Assembly: GCA_018831265.1 (NCBI GenBank)
Contig: JAHJCO010000060.1
Coordinates: forward strand, 37,635 to 101,634
Origin: Actinomycetota bacterium
GTDB lineage: Bacteria; Actinomycetota; Geothermincolia; Fen-727; Anoxymicrobiaceae
Direction of reading: 5' to 3'
Length of the DNA stretch: 64,000 nucleotides
The notes beneath the pieces are model-generated. The model was not told where the DNA came from. It saw nothing but the letters and a program-made list of their open reading frames with translations, and searched no databases. Shown here piece by piece: positions 16,523-25,464 of this stretch (the stretch's first letter is position 1; each line of letters starts with the position of its first letter). The position numbers were made by a program, and so were the translations under genes.

Positions 16523-19365
16523 CGCCGTCCCCCCGCCCTGCGGCGGCCGTTGAGCAGCTCATCCAGGTACCTGCCGGTGTGCGACCGCCGCCTGGCGGCC
16601 ACCTGCTCGGGCGTGCCGCTCGCCACCACCTCACCTCCCCTGTCGCCACCCTCGGGCCCGAGGTCGATGATATGGTCCGCGACCTTTATCACGTCCATGT
16701 TGTGCTCGACCACCACGACCGTGTTCCCGCTTTCCACCAGCCTGTCCAGCACCTCGATGAGCATGTGTATGTCGGCGAAATGGAGGCCCGTGGTCGGCTC
16801 GTCCAGGAGGTAGAGCGTGCGGCCGGTGGGCCTTCTCGAGAGCTCTCGCGCCAGCTTGACCCTCTGGGCCTCGCCTCCGGACAGAGTAGGGGCCGGCTGC
16901 CCCAGCCTCACGTATCCGAGGCCCACGTCGACCAGCACGCGCAGCTGCCTGTTTATCTGGGGTATGTTGCCGAAGAGGTCCATGGCCTCCTCGACGGTCA
17001 GGTCCAGGACCTGGCTTATGTTCTTCCCCTTGTAGTGCACCTCGAGGGTCTCCCGGTCATACCGGCGCCCCTTGCAGACGTCGCACGCTATGTAGACGTC
17101 GGGCAGGAAGTGCATCTCGATCTTGACCATGCCGTCGCCCTTGCAGGCCTCGCAGCGTCCTCCGGCCACGTTGAAGCTGAACCTCCCCGGCTTGTAACCG
17201 CGGACCTTGGCCTGCGGCGTCCCGGCGTAGAGGCTGCGGATCGCGTCGAACACCTTTGTGTAGGTGGCCGGGTTGGAACGGGGTGTGCGTCCTATCGGCG
17301 ACTGGTCGATGTTGACGACCTTGTCTATCTCGTCGGCCCCCTCCAGGCCGCGGTGCTTCCCGGGGGGCGTCCTGGAGGCCCCCAGCCTGCGCCGGAGGGC
17401 CCTGTAGAGTATCTCGCTCACCAGGGTGCTCTTGCCCGAGCCGCTCACGCCCGTCACGCAGGTGAATACACCGAGGGGAAACGCCACGTCGATGTCCTTG
17501 AGGTTGTGCTCCTGGGCGCCCAGCACCACCAGCTCGCGCCCGGTCGGCGGGCGCCTGTGCGGCGGAACCGGTATCTTGATCTCGCGGGAGAGGTACTTGC
17601 CGGTGATGGAGGACTTCTTCGCCTCGAGGTCGGCGACGCCGCCGGTTGCCACTATCCGGCCGCCGTGGATTCCGGCGCCCGGCCCGATGTCCACCAGGTG
17701 GTCGGCCGCCCTTATGGTGTCCTCGTCGTGCTCCACGACGATTACGGTGTTGCCCAGGTCGCGCAGGCGCTTGAGCGTCTGTATGAGCCGGTCGTTGTCC
17801 CTGCGGTGGAGCCCCACGCTCGGCTCGTCCAGTATGTAGAGGACCCCCACCAGCCCGCTGCCGATCTGGGTGGCCAGGCGTATCCTCTGTGACTCCCCCC
17901 CGGCCAGCGTGGTCGCGTTCCGCGAGAGGGTCAGGTAGTCCAGTCCCACGTCGGCGAGGAACTTGAGGCGGGAGTTCACCTCCTTGAGCAGGCGCGCCGA
18001 GATCTGCTTCTCCCGCTCGTCCTGGTCGAGGTCCTTCAGGAATCGCATCGTGCCCTGCACCGTCAGGTCGCACAGCTGCGATATGTTGAGCCCGCCCACG
18101 GTGACCGCCAGGCTCTCGGGTCTGAGCCTGGCCCCACCGCACTCCGGGCAAGGCTTCACGCTCATGAACATGCCGATGCGCCAGCGCGCGTAATCGGACT
18201 CCGTCTCGCGGTAGCGCCTCTCCAGGGTCGGGATTACTCCCTCGTAGACCGTGTAGTAGGTGCGCTGGCGGTTACGGGCGTCCAGGTGTCTGACCCTGAT
18301 CTCCTGGCCGCCCGAGCCGTACAGCACCAGGCGCTGCACGGCCTCCGGGAGCCCGCTCCAGGGCACGTCCATGTCGAATTCGTAGCGATCGGCAAGGGAC
18401 TGCAGCGTGCTGTAGAAGTGGGTCTGGGTGGCCGCCTCCCACGGCGCGATGGCGCCGCCGGTCAGCGAGCGCTCGACGTCGGGAACCACCAGCTCAGGGT
18501 CTATCTCCTGCCTGTATCCCAGCCCACCGCAGGTGTGGCAGGCGCCGTACGGGCTGTTGAACGAGAACATCCTGGGTGAGACCTCCGGGAGGCTTATCGC
18601 GCAGTGCACGCAGGCGAACTCCTGCGAGAACAGGTCTCGTCGGTCCTCCTCGCCCTGGACCGCGACCATGCCCTCGCCCAGCAAAAGTGCGGCCTCCACG
18701 GACTCGGCGACCCTGCTCCCGGCGCCGGGCTTCACCACGAGGCGGTCCACCACGGCGAATATCTCGTGCTTCCTGTTCTTGTCGAGCGATATCTCCTCCG
18801 AGAGGTCGCGGACCTCGCCGTCCACCAGAGCCCTGACGTATCCCCGCTCGCGCAGGTTGTCGAAGACCCCCTGGTGCTCTCCCTTGCGCCCCCTGACCAG
18901 CGGCGCCAGCAGCATCACCCGGCGCCCCTCCTCCATGTCCAGTATCCGGTCGGTTATCTGCTGGGGGGTCTGTCGGGAGACGGTGCGCCCGCAGGAGTAG
19001 CAGTGCGGCACCCCCACCCGAGCGTAGAGCACCCGAAGGTAGTCGTAGATCTCGGTGACCGTTCCCACCGTGGAGCGGGGGTTGGTGGTGCCCGCCTTCT
19101 GGTCGATGGATATCGCCGGCGAGAGCCCCTCGATCAGGTCCACGTCCGGCTTGTCGAGCTGGCCCAGGAACTGCCGGGCGTAGGAGGACAGGGACTCGAC
19201 GTAGCGACGCTGCCCCTCGGCGTAGATCGTGTCGAACGCCAGCGACGACTTGCCGGAGCCGCTGATGCCGGTCATCACGATGAGGCTGTCCCGCGGCAGG
19301 TCCAGGTTCACGTCCTTGAGGTTGTGCTCCCGCGCCCCGCGTATCTTTATCACGTCGTCAGGCAC
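16519..19365 (-). CDS. uvrA: UvrABC damage-sensing ATPase UvrA
   Basis: UvrA finds DNA lesions and loads UvrB. The 948-residue protein has two ABC ATPase modules: Walker [15 protein letters not shown] near residue 33 and [10 protein letters not shown] near residue 645. ABC signatures are [12 protein letters not shown] and [12 protein letters not shown]. Two zinc modules are visible: CVHC paired with CHTC in the first half, and CEACKGDG paired with CDVCKGRRY in the second. It overlaps uvrB by 8 nt and uvrC by 4 nt, an unusually compact arrangement of all three uvr genes. Confidence 0.98.
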   Translation of the reverse strand: MPDDVIKIRGAREHNLKDVNLDLPRDSLIVMTGISGSGKSSLAFDTIYAEGQRRYVESLSSYARQFLGQLDKPDVDLIEGLSPAISIDQKAGTTNPRSTVGTVTEIYDYLRVLYARVGVPHCYSCGRTVSRQTPQQITDRILDMEEGRRVMLLAPLVRGRKGEHQGVFDNLRERGYVRALVDGEVRDLSEEISLDKNRKHEIFAVVDRLVVKPGAGSRVAESVEAALLLGEGMVAVQGEEDRRDLFSQEFACVHCAISLPEVSPRMFSFNSPYGACHTCGGLGYRQEIDPELVVPDVERSLTGGAIAPWEAATQTHFYSTLQSLADRYEFDMDVPWSGLPEAVQRLVLYGSGGQEIRVRHLDARNRQRTYYTVYEGVIPTLERRYRETESDYARWRIGMFMSVKPCPECGGARLRPESLAVTVGGLNISQLCDLTVQGTMRFLKDLDQDEREKQISARLLKEVNSRLKFLADVGLDYLTLSRNATTLAGGESQRIRLATQIGSGLVGVLYILDEPSVGLHRRDNDRLIQTLKRLRDLGNTVIVVEHDEDTIRAADHLVDIGPGAGIHGGRIVATGGVADLEAKKSSITGKYLSREIKIPVPPHRRPPTGRELVVLGAQEHNLKDIDVAFPLGVFTCVTGVSGSGKSTLVSEILYRALRRRLGASRTPPGKHRGLEGADEIDKVVNIDQSPIGRTPRSNPATYTKVFDAIRSLYAGTPQAKVRGYKPGRFSFNVAGGRCEACKGDGMVKIEMHFLPDVYIACDVCKGRRYDRETLEVHYKGKNISQVLDLTVEEAMDLFGNIPQINRQLRVLVDVGLGYVRLGQPAPTLSGGEAQRVKLARELSRRPTGRTLYLLDEPTTGLHFADIHMLIEVLDRLVESGNTVVVVEHNMDVIKVADHIIDLGPEGGDRGGEVVASGTPEQVAARRRSHTGRYLDELLNGRRRAGGRR

Positions 19366-21364
19366 TGCGCCCTCCGTCTCCCTGCGGGAGGAGCTCGTCG
19401 CCGATGCGCCTTATCTCGTCCCTGAGGTGGGCGGCCTCCTCGAAGCGGAGCTCCTCGGCCAGCAGGCGCATCTCCTCCTCCATGTTCAACAGGAGCGTCT
19501 GCAGCTGCTCGGGTGTGAGACCGCGCGCGCGCTCGAGCGGGTCCATCCGGGCCCCGGCGTCCGGCGACATGGCGACCTCCAGGATGTCGCGTACGTCCTT
19601 CTGTATGGACTGCGGGTTTATCCCGTGCACGCGGTTGTACTCGGCCTGGAGGGCCCGCCGCCTGGAGGTCTCGGCAATGGCCCTGTCCATGGCCTCGGAG
19701 CGCTGCTGGGCGTACAGCAGCACCGTTCCGTTCAGGTTGCGGCTGGCCCGGCCCATGGTCTGGACCAGGCTTCTCTCGCTGCGCAGGAAACCCTGCTTGT
19801 CCGCGTCCAGGATCGCCACCAGGGACACCTCGGGCAGGTCAAGCCCCTCCCTGAGCAGGTTTATGCCCACCAGGACGTCGAAAACGCCGGCCCTCAGGTC
19901 GCGCAGTATTTCCACACGCTCGACGGTGTTCACCTCGGAGTGGAGGTACCTGGTCTTTATGCCCATCTCCGCCAGGTACTCGGTCAGCGTTTCGGACATC
20001 TTCTTGGTGAGGGTTGTGACCAGCACCCGCTCGCCCTTGACCACCCTCTCCCTGATCTCGGAGATGAGGTCGTCTATCTGGCCGTCGGAGTGCCTCACCT
20101 CCACCTCGGGATCCACGAGTCCGGTGGGCCTGATGACCTGCTCCACCACGCGGTCGGCCACCGAGATCTCCCACTCGGCGGGAGTGGCGCTGACGAAGAC
20201 CACCTGGCGGGCCCGTTCGAAGAACTCCGCGCGCGACAGGGGCCGGTTGTCCAGGGCGCTGGGCAGGCGAAAGCCGTGCTCGATGAGCGTCTCTTTTCGC
20301 GAGCGGTCCCCGTTCAGCATACCCGACAGCTGGGGCACCGTTATGTGCGACTCGTCTATGAACGTGAGAAACCCTTCGCCGAAGAAGTCGATGAGGGTGT
20401 AGGGCGCCTCCCCCTCCTTCCTGCCGGAGAGGTGCCTGCTGTAGTTCTCTATGCCGTGGCAGTAGCCCGTCTCACGCAGCATCTCCAGGTCGTACATCGT
20501 CCGCATCCGCAGCCTCTGCTCCTCCAGGAGCTTGTTCTCGTCGTGCAGCACCTCCAGTCGCCCCTCCAGCTCGGCCTCGATGTCCCCTACGGCCCTTTCG
20601 AGCTGCTCGGAGGGGGTGAGGAAATGTGTCGCCGGCCAGATGACCGCCCGCTCCAGGGCCGCGGTGATCTCACCGGTGAGGGGGTCCACCTGGGTGATGC
20701 GCTCGACCGTACTGTCGAACATGTCTATGCGCACCATGGAGTCCTCCCAGTACGCCGGGAAGATGTCTATGACGTCCCCCCTCACCCTGAACCGTCCGCG
20801 CTCCGGGGCCAGGTCGTTCCTCTCGTAGTGGATATCGACCAGGCGCGCCAGCAACTCCTCGCGCTCGTACTCACCGCCCACCTCGAGCATTATCATCCGC
20901 TTCATGTACTCGTCGGGAGAGCCGAGCCCGTAGATGCAGGATACCGATGCCACGATGATGACGTCGTCGCGCGACAGCAGGGCGCTGGTCGCCGCGTGGC
21001 GCAGCCGGTCTATCTCGTCGTTTATGGACGAGTCCTTCTCGATGTAGGTGTCGGTGCTTGGTATGTACGCCTCGGGCTGGTAGTAGTCGTAGTAGCTCAC
21101 GAAGTACTCAACCGCGTTCCGCGGAAAGAACTCCCTGAACTCGCTGTACAGCTGTGCCGCCAGGGTCTTGTTGGGCGCCAGTACCAGGGCCGGGCGCTGG
21201 ACCTCGGCCATGACCCTGGCCATGGTGAAAGTCTTGCCGGACCCGGTGACACCGAGCAGCACCTGGTAGCGCTCGTCGGCCTCGAGGCCGTCGACGAGCC
21301 CTCGTATAGCCTCCGGTTGATCGCCCTGGGGGACGAACCTGGTCTCGAGCTTGAAGCCGGACAA
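19358..21364 (-). CDS. uvrB: UvrABC helicase-like subunit UvrB
   Basis: UvrB verifies damage and recruits UvrC. From the TTG at 21364 the protein has 668 residues and begins (M)[19 protein letters not shown], exactly as homologues do; GGGGTG lies about 6 nt upstream. Motifs: Walker [13 protein letters not shown], the beta-hairpin region [24 protein letters not shown], helicase motifs in the second half including [17 protein letters not shown], and a C-terminal UVR domain ([18 protein letters not shown]). An upstream ATG/TTG in the same frame at 21394 is possible but less like the family. Confidence 0.97.
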   Translation of the reverse strand: MSGFKLETRFVPQGDQPEAIRGLVDGLEADERYQVLLGVTGSGKTFTMARVMAEVQRPALVLAPNKTLAAQLYSEFREFFPRNAVEYFVSYYDYYQPEAYIPSTDTYIEKDSSINDEIDRLRHAATSALLSRDDVIIVASVSCIYGLGSPDEYMKRMIMLEVGGEYEREELLARLVDIHYERNDLAPERGRFRVRGDVIDIFPAYWEDSMVRIDMFDSTVERITQVDPLTGEITAALERAVIWPATHFLTPSEQLERAVGDIEAELEGRLEVLHDENKLLEEQRLRMRTMYDLEMLRETGYCHGIENYSRHLSGRKEGEAPYTLIDFFGEGFLTFIDESHITVPQLSGMLNGDRSRKETLIEHGFRLPSALDNRPLSRAEFFERARQVVFVSATPAEWEISVADRVVEQVIRPTGLVDPEVEVRHSDGQIDDLISEIRERVVKGERVLVTTLTKKMSETLTEYLAEMGIKTRYLHSEVNTVERVEILRDLRAGVFDVLVGINLLREGLDLPEVSLVAILDADKQGFLRSERSLVQTMGRASRNLNGTVLLYAQQRSEAMDRAIAETSRRRALQAEYNRVHGINPQSIQKDVRDILEVAMSPDAGARMDPLERARGLTPEQLQTLLLNMEEEMRLLAEELRFEEAAHLRDEIRRIGDELLPQGDGGRSA

Positions 21365-21434
21365 ACAAAACACCCCGGGTATTGAGGCTAGCAAAGAAGC
21401 GGGCGGCGCGCCATGCAGGGGCGCAACCCGGGCG

Positions 21435-22193
21435 TCAGTAGAAACCGACCACTTTCCCGTCCTGGACGATCACCGTCAACACGGTACCCGGCTGGTGATC
21501 GTAGATGTAGCCCGCGCCGAGGTTGCTCCTCAACCTGTAATCGATGTCGGTAAAGACCGAACCGGTCCCGCGTTCGACCTGTCTCGTGACCTCCAGCCTG
21601 ACCACCTTCCTGGTCACCGGACCCTCGAACGCCTCCTCCGTCCGTTCGGACACCGAGACCACCTTCGCCGGGTATTCGCCGTCCGGAAACGGAACCTGAC
21701 CGCCCGTCCCCGAGGTGGAGTTATCGAGGACACTGGCGACCAGCGCGAGGCCAAATATCGTGAACACGAAGGCGACCACTGTGCCGACCGCGAACCAGAG
21801 CATGCGCTTTCGCCCGGGCCGTCCGGACACCCCGAGGTCGTTGAACCAGCCCTCGGACCTGAACGCGTCCTCCCGGGCCGCGAACAGCCCCATGATCGCC
21901 TCTATGGTCTCCGGAGAAGTCTCCTGGGCTGTCCGTCTCCAGGGGTCGGGGTTCCGCGCCGGGGTCGGTGTGCGGTAACCGGGGCCCTGGTCGTAGCGGG
22001 CGCGCAGTTCGTCGTCCGAGAGCACCTCGTAGGCGCTCGCGACGTCCTTGAACATCTCCTCGGCGTAGGTGTTGCCGAGGTGCTGGTCGGGATGGTACTT
22101 GCGCGCCATCCGGTAATACGCCCTCTTGATGTCCTCTTTGCCGGCATCGCGGGAGACGCCCAGTATCTTGTACGGGTCCTTGCTCTGTGGCAT
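21435..22193 (-). CDS. J-domain membrane protein (DnaJ-like)
   Basis: The 252-residue protein starts with a J domain (residues about 6-70: [20 protein letters not shown], then KYHPDQ with the HPD motif, and [14 protein letters not shown]). A linker follows, then one strong hydrophobic segment (about residues 130-155) and a C-terminal domain of about 95 residues rich in beta-type sequence that ends DGKVVGFY. It should therefore be anchored with the J domain in the cytosol and recruit an Hsp70. It is not a full DnaJ: the Gly/Phe and Cys-rich zinc parts are missing. It is the first gene before uvrB, 70 nt apart. Confidence 0.8.
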   Translation of the reverse strand: MPQSKDPYKILGVSRDAGKEDIKRAYYRMARKYHPDQHLGNTYAEEMFKDVASAYEVLSDDELRARYDQGPGYRTPTPARNPDPWRRTAQETSPETIEAIMGLFAAREDAFRSEGWFNDLGVSGRPGRKRMLWFAVGTVVAFVFTIFGLALVASVLDNSTSGTGGQVPFPDGEYPAKVVSVSERTEEAFEGPVTRKVVRLEVTRQVERGTGSVFTDIDYRLRSNLGAGYIYDHQPGTVLTVIVQDGKVVGFY

Positions 22194-22249
22194 AGCCTTC
22201 TTCCGGGGCGGGGGGCTCCAGGGGTCCCGCCGGGGTGGGCCCCCACATG

Positions 22250-22255
22250 ATTATA
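22250..22255 (-). promoter_or_regulatory. -10 box (TATAAT) for the dnaJ-like/uvr operon
   Basis: A perfect TATAAT reads on the minus strand about 57 nt before the ATG at 22193. No good -35 box is visible at 16-18 nt. The spot is the only AT-rich part of a GC-rich leader, so it is the likely start region of the uvr operon transcript. Confidence 0.5.
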
Positions 22256-22283
22256 GAACGTCGGGAACGCATGACGCGCGCGT

Positions 22284-22312
22284 TTGACCCCAAAGGTACC
22301 AAATGCTACCGT
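22284..22312 (+). promoter_or_regulatory. Promoter for the Cys-rich plus-strand gene (near-leaderless)
   Basis: TTGACC (22284-22289) and TACCGT (22307-22312) are 17 nt apart. The expected start site, 7 nt after the -10 box, is at about 22319, only 2-3 nt before the ATG at 22322. No ribosome-binding sequence precedes that ATG, which fits a leaderless or near-leaderless mRNA. Confidence 0.6.
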
Positions 22313-22321
22313 GAAAACACC

Positions 22322-22576
22322 ATGAGTGATTCCGACAAGTGCTGGGAGATAAAGAAGTGCTCGGCGGCGCAGTACCTCAACTGCAAGGCCTACCTGGAGG
22401 ATAAACGCTGCTGGGAGGTCTCAAACCCACGCGGCTCTCGCAGCATGATGCTGTGCCTTCAGATGGGCTGCCCCGTCTACGACCTGCACATGGACGAGAT
22501 CGACCACGAGATCGAGTACCGCCTTCGGATGATGTTCCCGTTCCTGGGATCGGCGGAGGAGAAGCCCCCTGAATAA
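22322..22576 (+). CDS. Small Cys/Trp-rich protein (two-CW-like), function unknown
   Basis: An 84-residue protein, one of only two plus-strand protein genes here. It has six Cys: CWEIKKC, then NCKAY, RCWEVS, CLQMGC. This Cys-Trp pattern resembles short 'two-CW' proteins of anaerobes, which may bind a metal or an iron-sulfur cluster. I chose the internal ATG at 22322 rather than 22235 because the upstream part is unrelated to the pattern and the promoter at 22284-22312 would only make the shorter form. It is divergent from the dnaJ-like gene and convergent with coaE. Confidence 0.75.
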   Translation: MSDSDKCWEIKKCSAAQYLNCKAYLEDKRCWEVSNPRGSRSMMLCLQMGCPVYDLHMDEIDHEIEYRLRMMFPFLGSAEEKPPE

Positions 22577-22614
22577 TCCCCGACGTAGTCGATAGTCAAC
22601 CCCCGGGCGAACCT

Positions 22615-22692
22615 GGGGGTCGGACATTTGCATGCGCTCAACTCCCGGTCAACACTGTAATTGGAGTTAACGTGTGCACTTGTCCGACGCCC
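22615..22692. repeat. Palindromic intergenic repeat, family R1, copy d
   Basis: Left arm GGGGGTCGGACATTTGCATG, centre with CTCAACTCCC and AATTGGAGTTAACGTGTGCA, right arm CTTGTCCGACGCCC. It is preceded by AGTCAACCCCCGGGCGAA, the same flank as other copies. It fills the space between the converging ends of the Cys-rich gene and coaE; its right end is 1-2 nt from the coaE stop. Confidence 0.85.
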
Positions 22693-22693
22693 T

Positions 22694-23326
22694 TCATTGT
22701 TGACGGTGGTGCTCGCGGGCCTTCTCGGAGATCTCCCCCCAGACCCGACCGACGGTCTGACGTAACTCCCGAATCGTGCCGTCGTTGGTTATCACCAGGT
22801 CGGCCATCTCCACCCGGTCGTCTTCCGGTATCTGGCTGGCGATGCGGCTGCGCGCCTCGTCCTCACTCATCCCCCGTTCGGAGAGCATCCGGCCCACCCT
22901 GGCCTCCTCGGAGGCGGTGACCACCAGGAGGAGGTCGAATATCGCCGTCGCCCCGATATCGACGATGAGGGCCGCGTCTATCACCACGGCGGGGACGTCG
23001 TCGGGATGGAGGTTCTCCGCCTTCTCGTTCACGCGGCGGACGATCTCCGCGACTATTCGGGGGTGCGTGATGCGGTTGAGGAGCCGGCGCTTCTCCTCGT
23101 CGGAGAAGACCAGGGCCGCCAGCGAGCCGCGGTCTATGCAGGCGTCGTGGCCCAGTATCCCCTCACCGAACTCCCGGATGCATGCCTCGTAGGCGGGCAG
23201 GCCGGGTTGTACGACGTCCCTGGCCACCGCGTCGGCGTCGATAACCGTCGCCCCGAGATCCTCCAGGGCTCGATCGACCTCCGTCTTGCCGGAGGCGATC
23301 CCCCCGGTGAGGCCGACCACCAGCAA
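22694..23326 (-). CDS. coaE: Dephospho-CoA kinase
   Basis: CoaE phosphorylates dephospho-CoA in the last step of CoA synthesis. The protein (210 residues from the TTG at 23326) begins LLVVGLTGGIASGKT, with the P-loop, followed by VIDADAVARDVV and later RITHPRI, all typical of CoaE. The TTG has GGAG 5 nt upstream. Another TTG at 23365, with GGAG 8 nt upstream, would add 13 residues; homologues favour the shorter form. It follows rpsA closely, the standard actinobacterial pair. Confidence 0.9.
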   Translation of the reverse strand: MLVVGLTGGIASGKTEVDRALEDLGATVIDADAVARDVVQPGLPAYEACIREFGEGILGHDACIDRGSLAALVFSDEEKRRLLNRITHPRIVAEIVRRVNEKAENLHPDDVPAVVIDAALIVDIGATAIFDLLLVVTASEEARVGRMLSERGMSEDEARSRIASQIPEDDRVEMADLVITNDGTIRELRQTVGRVWGEISEKAREHHRQQ

Positions 23327-23380
23327 CCGCTCTCCGGCCCTGCCCCAGACCTCAGGATGGCCCAAGATATCTTCTCCGAC

Positions 23381-25261
23381 CTACTCTTCGGGCTGGCCCT
23401 TCTTCCTCATGTCGGCCAGGATGGACTCCAGGGATCCGTCCGCATCGGCCTGCGCCGGCGGCTCGGCCCCGGCGGGAGGCTCCGCCGCCTGCTCGACCAC
23501 GGTCTCTAAGGCGGCCTCCCCCTCCGTCGCCTCCTCCACGGCCTCCTCGACGACCGCCCGCTCCACGTCTTCCTCCATGGCCTCTTCGACCACCGCTTCC
23601 TCGACAGCCTCTTCTACCACTGCTTCGGCGACGGCCTCCTCCACGGCCTCCTCGACGGCTTCCTCCACCGCCTCTTCGACCGCCTCGACGACCGCTTCGA
23701 CGACCGCTTCGGCGACCTCAGCGGCGGCGGCCTCCTCCTCGGGGGTCAACTCCGCCTGCCCCTCGAATCCCTCCGGCGCGGCGGCCGCCGCTATCTCGGC
23801 CACCTCGGCGGCCAGCTCGGCGGCCACGCTGACTATCTCCTCCCGGACGACCTCCCCTGCCACATCGGGCTCGGGCGCCTGTGCCATCGCCTCCTCGTAC
23901 TCCTCGGCCTCGACCAGCTCGGGCTCCGCGACCGCCTCTTCCTCCTCGTAGGCGTACTCGACCTCACCAGGCCCCGTCAGCTGCTTCAGGCTGAGGGAGA
24001 TCCGCCTCCGGCCCAGGTCGATGTCGATTATCTTGGCCTCGACCTCCTCCCCCACCGATACTATCTCCTCGGGGAACTCGATATGTTCCCAGGCCAGCTC
24101 CGATATGTGCACCAGGCCTTCCACCCCGGGCGCTATCTCGACGAAGGCGCCGAACGGCACCAGCTTGGTGACCTTGCCTTGTACCGTGGAACCCGCGGGG
24201 CTCTCCTTGGCGAGCTTCTCCCAGGGATCCTCCTGGGCTTTCTTGAGCGAGAGGCTCACGCGCTCGCGCTCCAGGTCCACGTCCAGGATCTCGACGGCCA
24301 CCTCCTGTCCAACCGCGAGGACGTCCGAGGGGTCCTCCACGTGGCTCCAGGACAGCTCGGATATGTGGATGAGCCCGTCCACCCCGCCGAGGTCCACGAA
24401 GGCACCGAACTTGACGATGCTCGACACGGTCCCGGTCATCCGCACGCCCTTCTGGAGGTTCTCGAGGAACTCCTTGCGCTCCGTGGACTTCTGCTTCTCC
24501 AGGTGCGCGCGCCTGGAGAGGACGACGTTGTTGCGGTTCTTGTCCAGCTCTATGATCTTCGCCTCGAGCTTGCGGTGCAGGAACTGGTTTAGGTCCTTGA
24601 CCCTGCGCAGGTCTACCAGGGAGGCGGGCAGGAACCCGCGGAGGCCGATGTCCAGGATCAGCCCTCCCTTGACCACCTCGATGACCTCTCCCTCTACGAT
24701 CCCGTCCTCCTCCTTGAGGCGCTCGATGTTGCCCCAGGCCCGCTCGTACTGGGCACGCTTCTTGGAGAGTATGAGGCGGCCTTCCTTGTCCTCCTTCTGG
24801 AGCACAAGCGCCTCGAGTTCCTCGCCGCACGTGACCAGCTCGGAGGGCTTCACGTCGTAGCGTATCGACAACTCTCGGGCGGGAATGACCCCCTCGGACT
24901 TGTAGCCTATGTCGAGGAGGACCTCCTCCTTGTCGACCTTCACCACCGTCCCTTTTACGATGTCGCCCTCATTGAATATCTTGATGGTCCCCTCGTAGTC
25001 CGGGACCTCCTGGCTCTCCTCCGGGCTCAGCCCCAGGCTCGCCAGCGACTCCCGGGCGCTGGCCCCCGTAAGCATGTTCTCCTCATCTTCCCCTTCTTCC
25101 ACGACCGGGGCGCTCATCGGAGCCTCCGCCGTGACCGCGGCCTCTTCCGTGACCGCCGTTTCTCCCTCTGTCGCCGTTTCTCCCGATGCCGCCGCTTCTC
25201 CCGTGACCGCTTCGTCGATGACCGTTTCTTCGCTAGGCCGACCCATCTCGTCGTCTTCCAT
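23381..25261 (-). CDS. rpsA: 30S ribosomal protein S1 with long acidic repeat tail
   Basis: S1 helps mRNA binding to the 30S subunit. From the ATG at 25261 (AAGGA 6 nt upstream) it has 626 residues. An acidic, Thr/Ala-rich N-terminal part of about 85 residues is followed by four S1 domains: GDIVKGTVVKVDKEEVLLDI; GIVEGEVIEVVKGGLILDI; MTGTVSSIVKFGAFVDLGG; VQGKVTKLVPFGAFVEI. The last two carry the GLIHISELSW / GLVHISELAW signature. The final 180 residues are very acidic and contain many repeats of EEAVEEAV type. Four S1 domains match the actinobacterial/Firmicute type rather than the six of E. coli. Confidence 0.95.
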   Translation of the reverse strand: MEDDEMGRPSEETVIDEAVTGEAAASGETATEGETAVTEEAAVTAEAPMSAPVVEEGEDEENMLTGASARESLASLGLSPEESQEVPDYEGTIKIFNEGDIVKGTVVKVDKEEVLLDIGYKSEGVIPARELSIRYDVKPSELVTCGEELEALVLQKEDKEGRLILSKKRAQYERAWGNIERLKEEDGIVEGEVIEVVKGGLILDIGLRGFLPASLVDLRRVKDLNQFLHRKLEAKIIELDKNRNNVVLSRRAHLEKQKSTERKEFLENLQKGVRMTGTVSSIVKFGAFVDLGGVDGLIHISELSWSHVEDPSDVLAVGQEVAVEILDVDLERERVSLSLKKAQEDPWEKLAKESPAGSTVQGKVTKLVPFGAFVEIAPGVEGLVHISELAWEHIEFPEEIVSVGEEVEAKIIDIDLGRRRISLSLKQLTGPGEVEYAYEEEEAVAEPELVEAEEYEEAMAQAPEPDVAGEVVREEIVSVAAELAAEVAEIAAAAAPEGFEGQAELTPEEEAAAAEVAEAVVEAVVEAVEEAVEEAVEEAVEEAVAEAVVEEAVEEAVVEEAMEEDVERAVVEEAVEEATEGEAALETVVEQAAEPPAGAEPPAQADADGSLESILADMRKKGQPEE

Positions 25262-25297
25262 CACAATTCCTTCCATCTGGCTTTCAAGTACCTGATA

Positions 25298-25326
25298 TGA
25301 ATAGCACAACGCTATTGAGCCCGCAA
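25298..25326 (-). promoter_or_regulatory. Probable promoter of rpsA-coaE
   Basis: On the minus strand TTGCGG (25326-25321) and TATTCA (25303-25298) are 17 nt apart. The predicted leader of about 30 nt carries AAGGA before the rpsA ATG. The stretch 25262-25464 between rpsA and polA holds no gene. Confidence 0.5.
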
Positions 25327-25464
25327 GCAAGAACGGCCGATATTCCGCGCAACCAAAAGGTTTTTCAAGCGTAATGGACAACCTCATACTCATACCCGGG
25401 TCAAGGCGGTAACGACCGCGTGATCAGCTCGGTGTAGCTGGTCCTGCACCAGGCCGGTCTCGGC

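Noticed and set aside
19229..21385. A 718-codon plus-strand frame antisense to uvrB
   Set aside because: No recognisable motif, and uvrB on the other strand has all helicase motifs and a good start.
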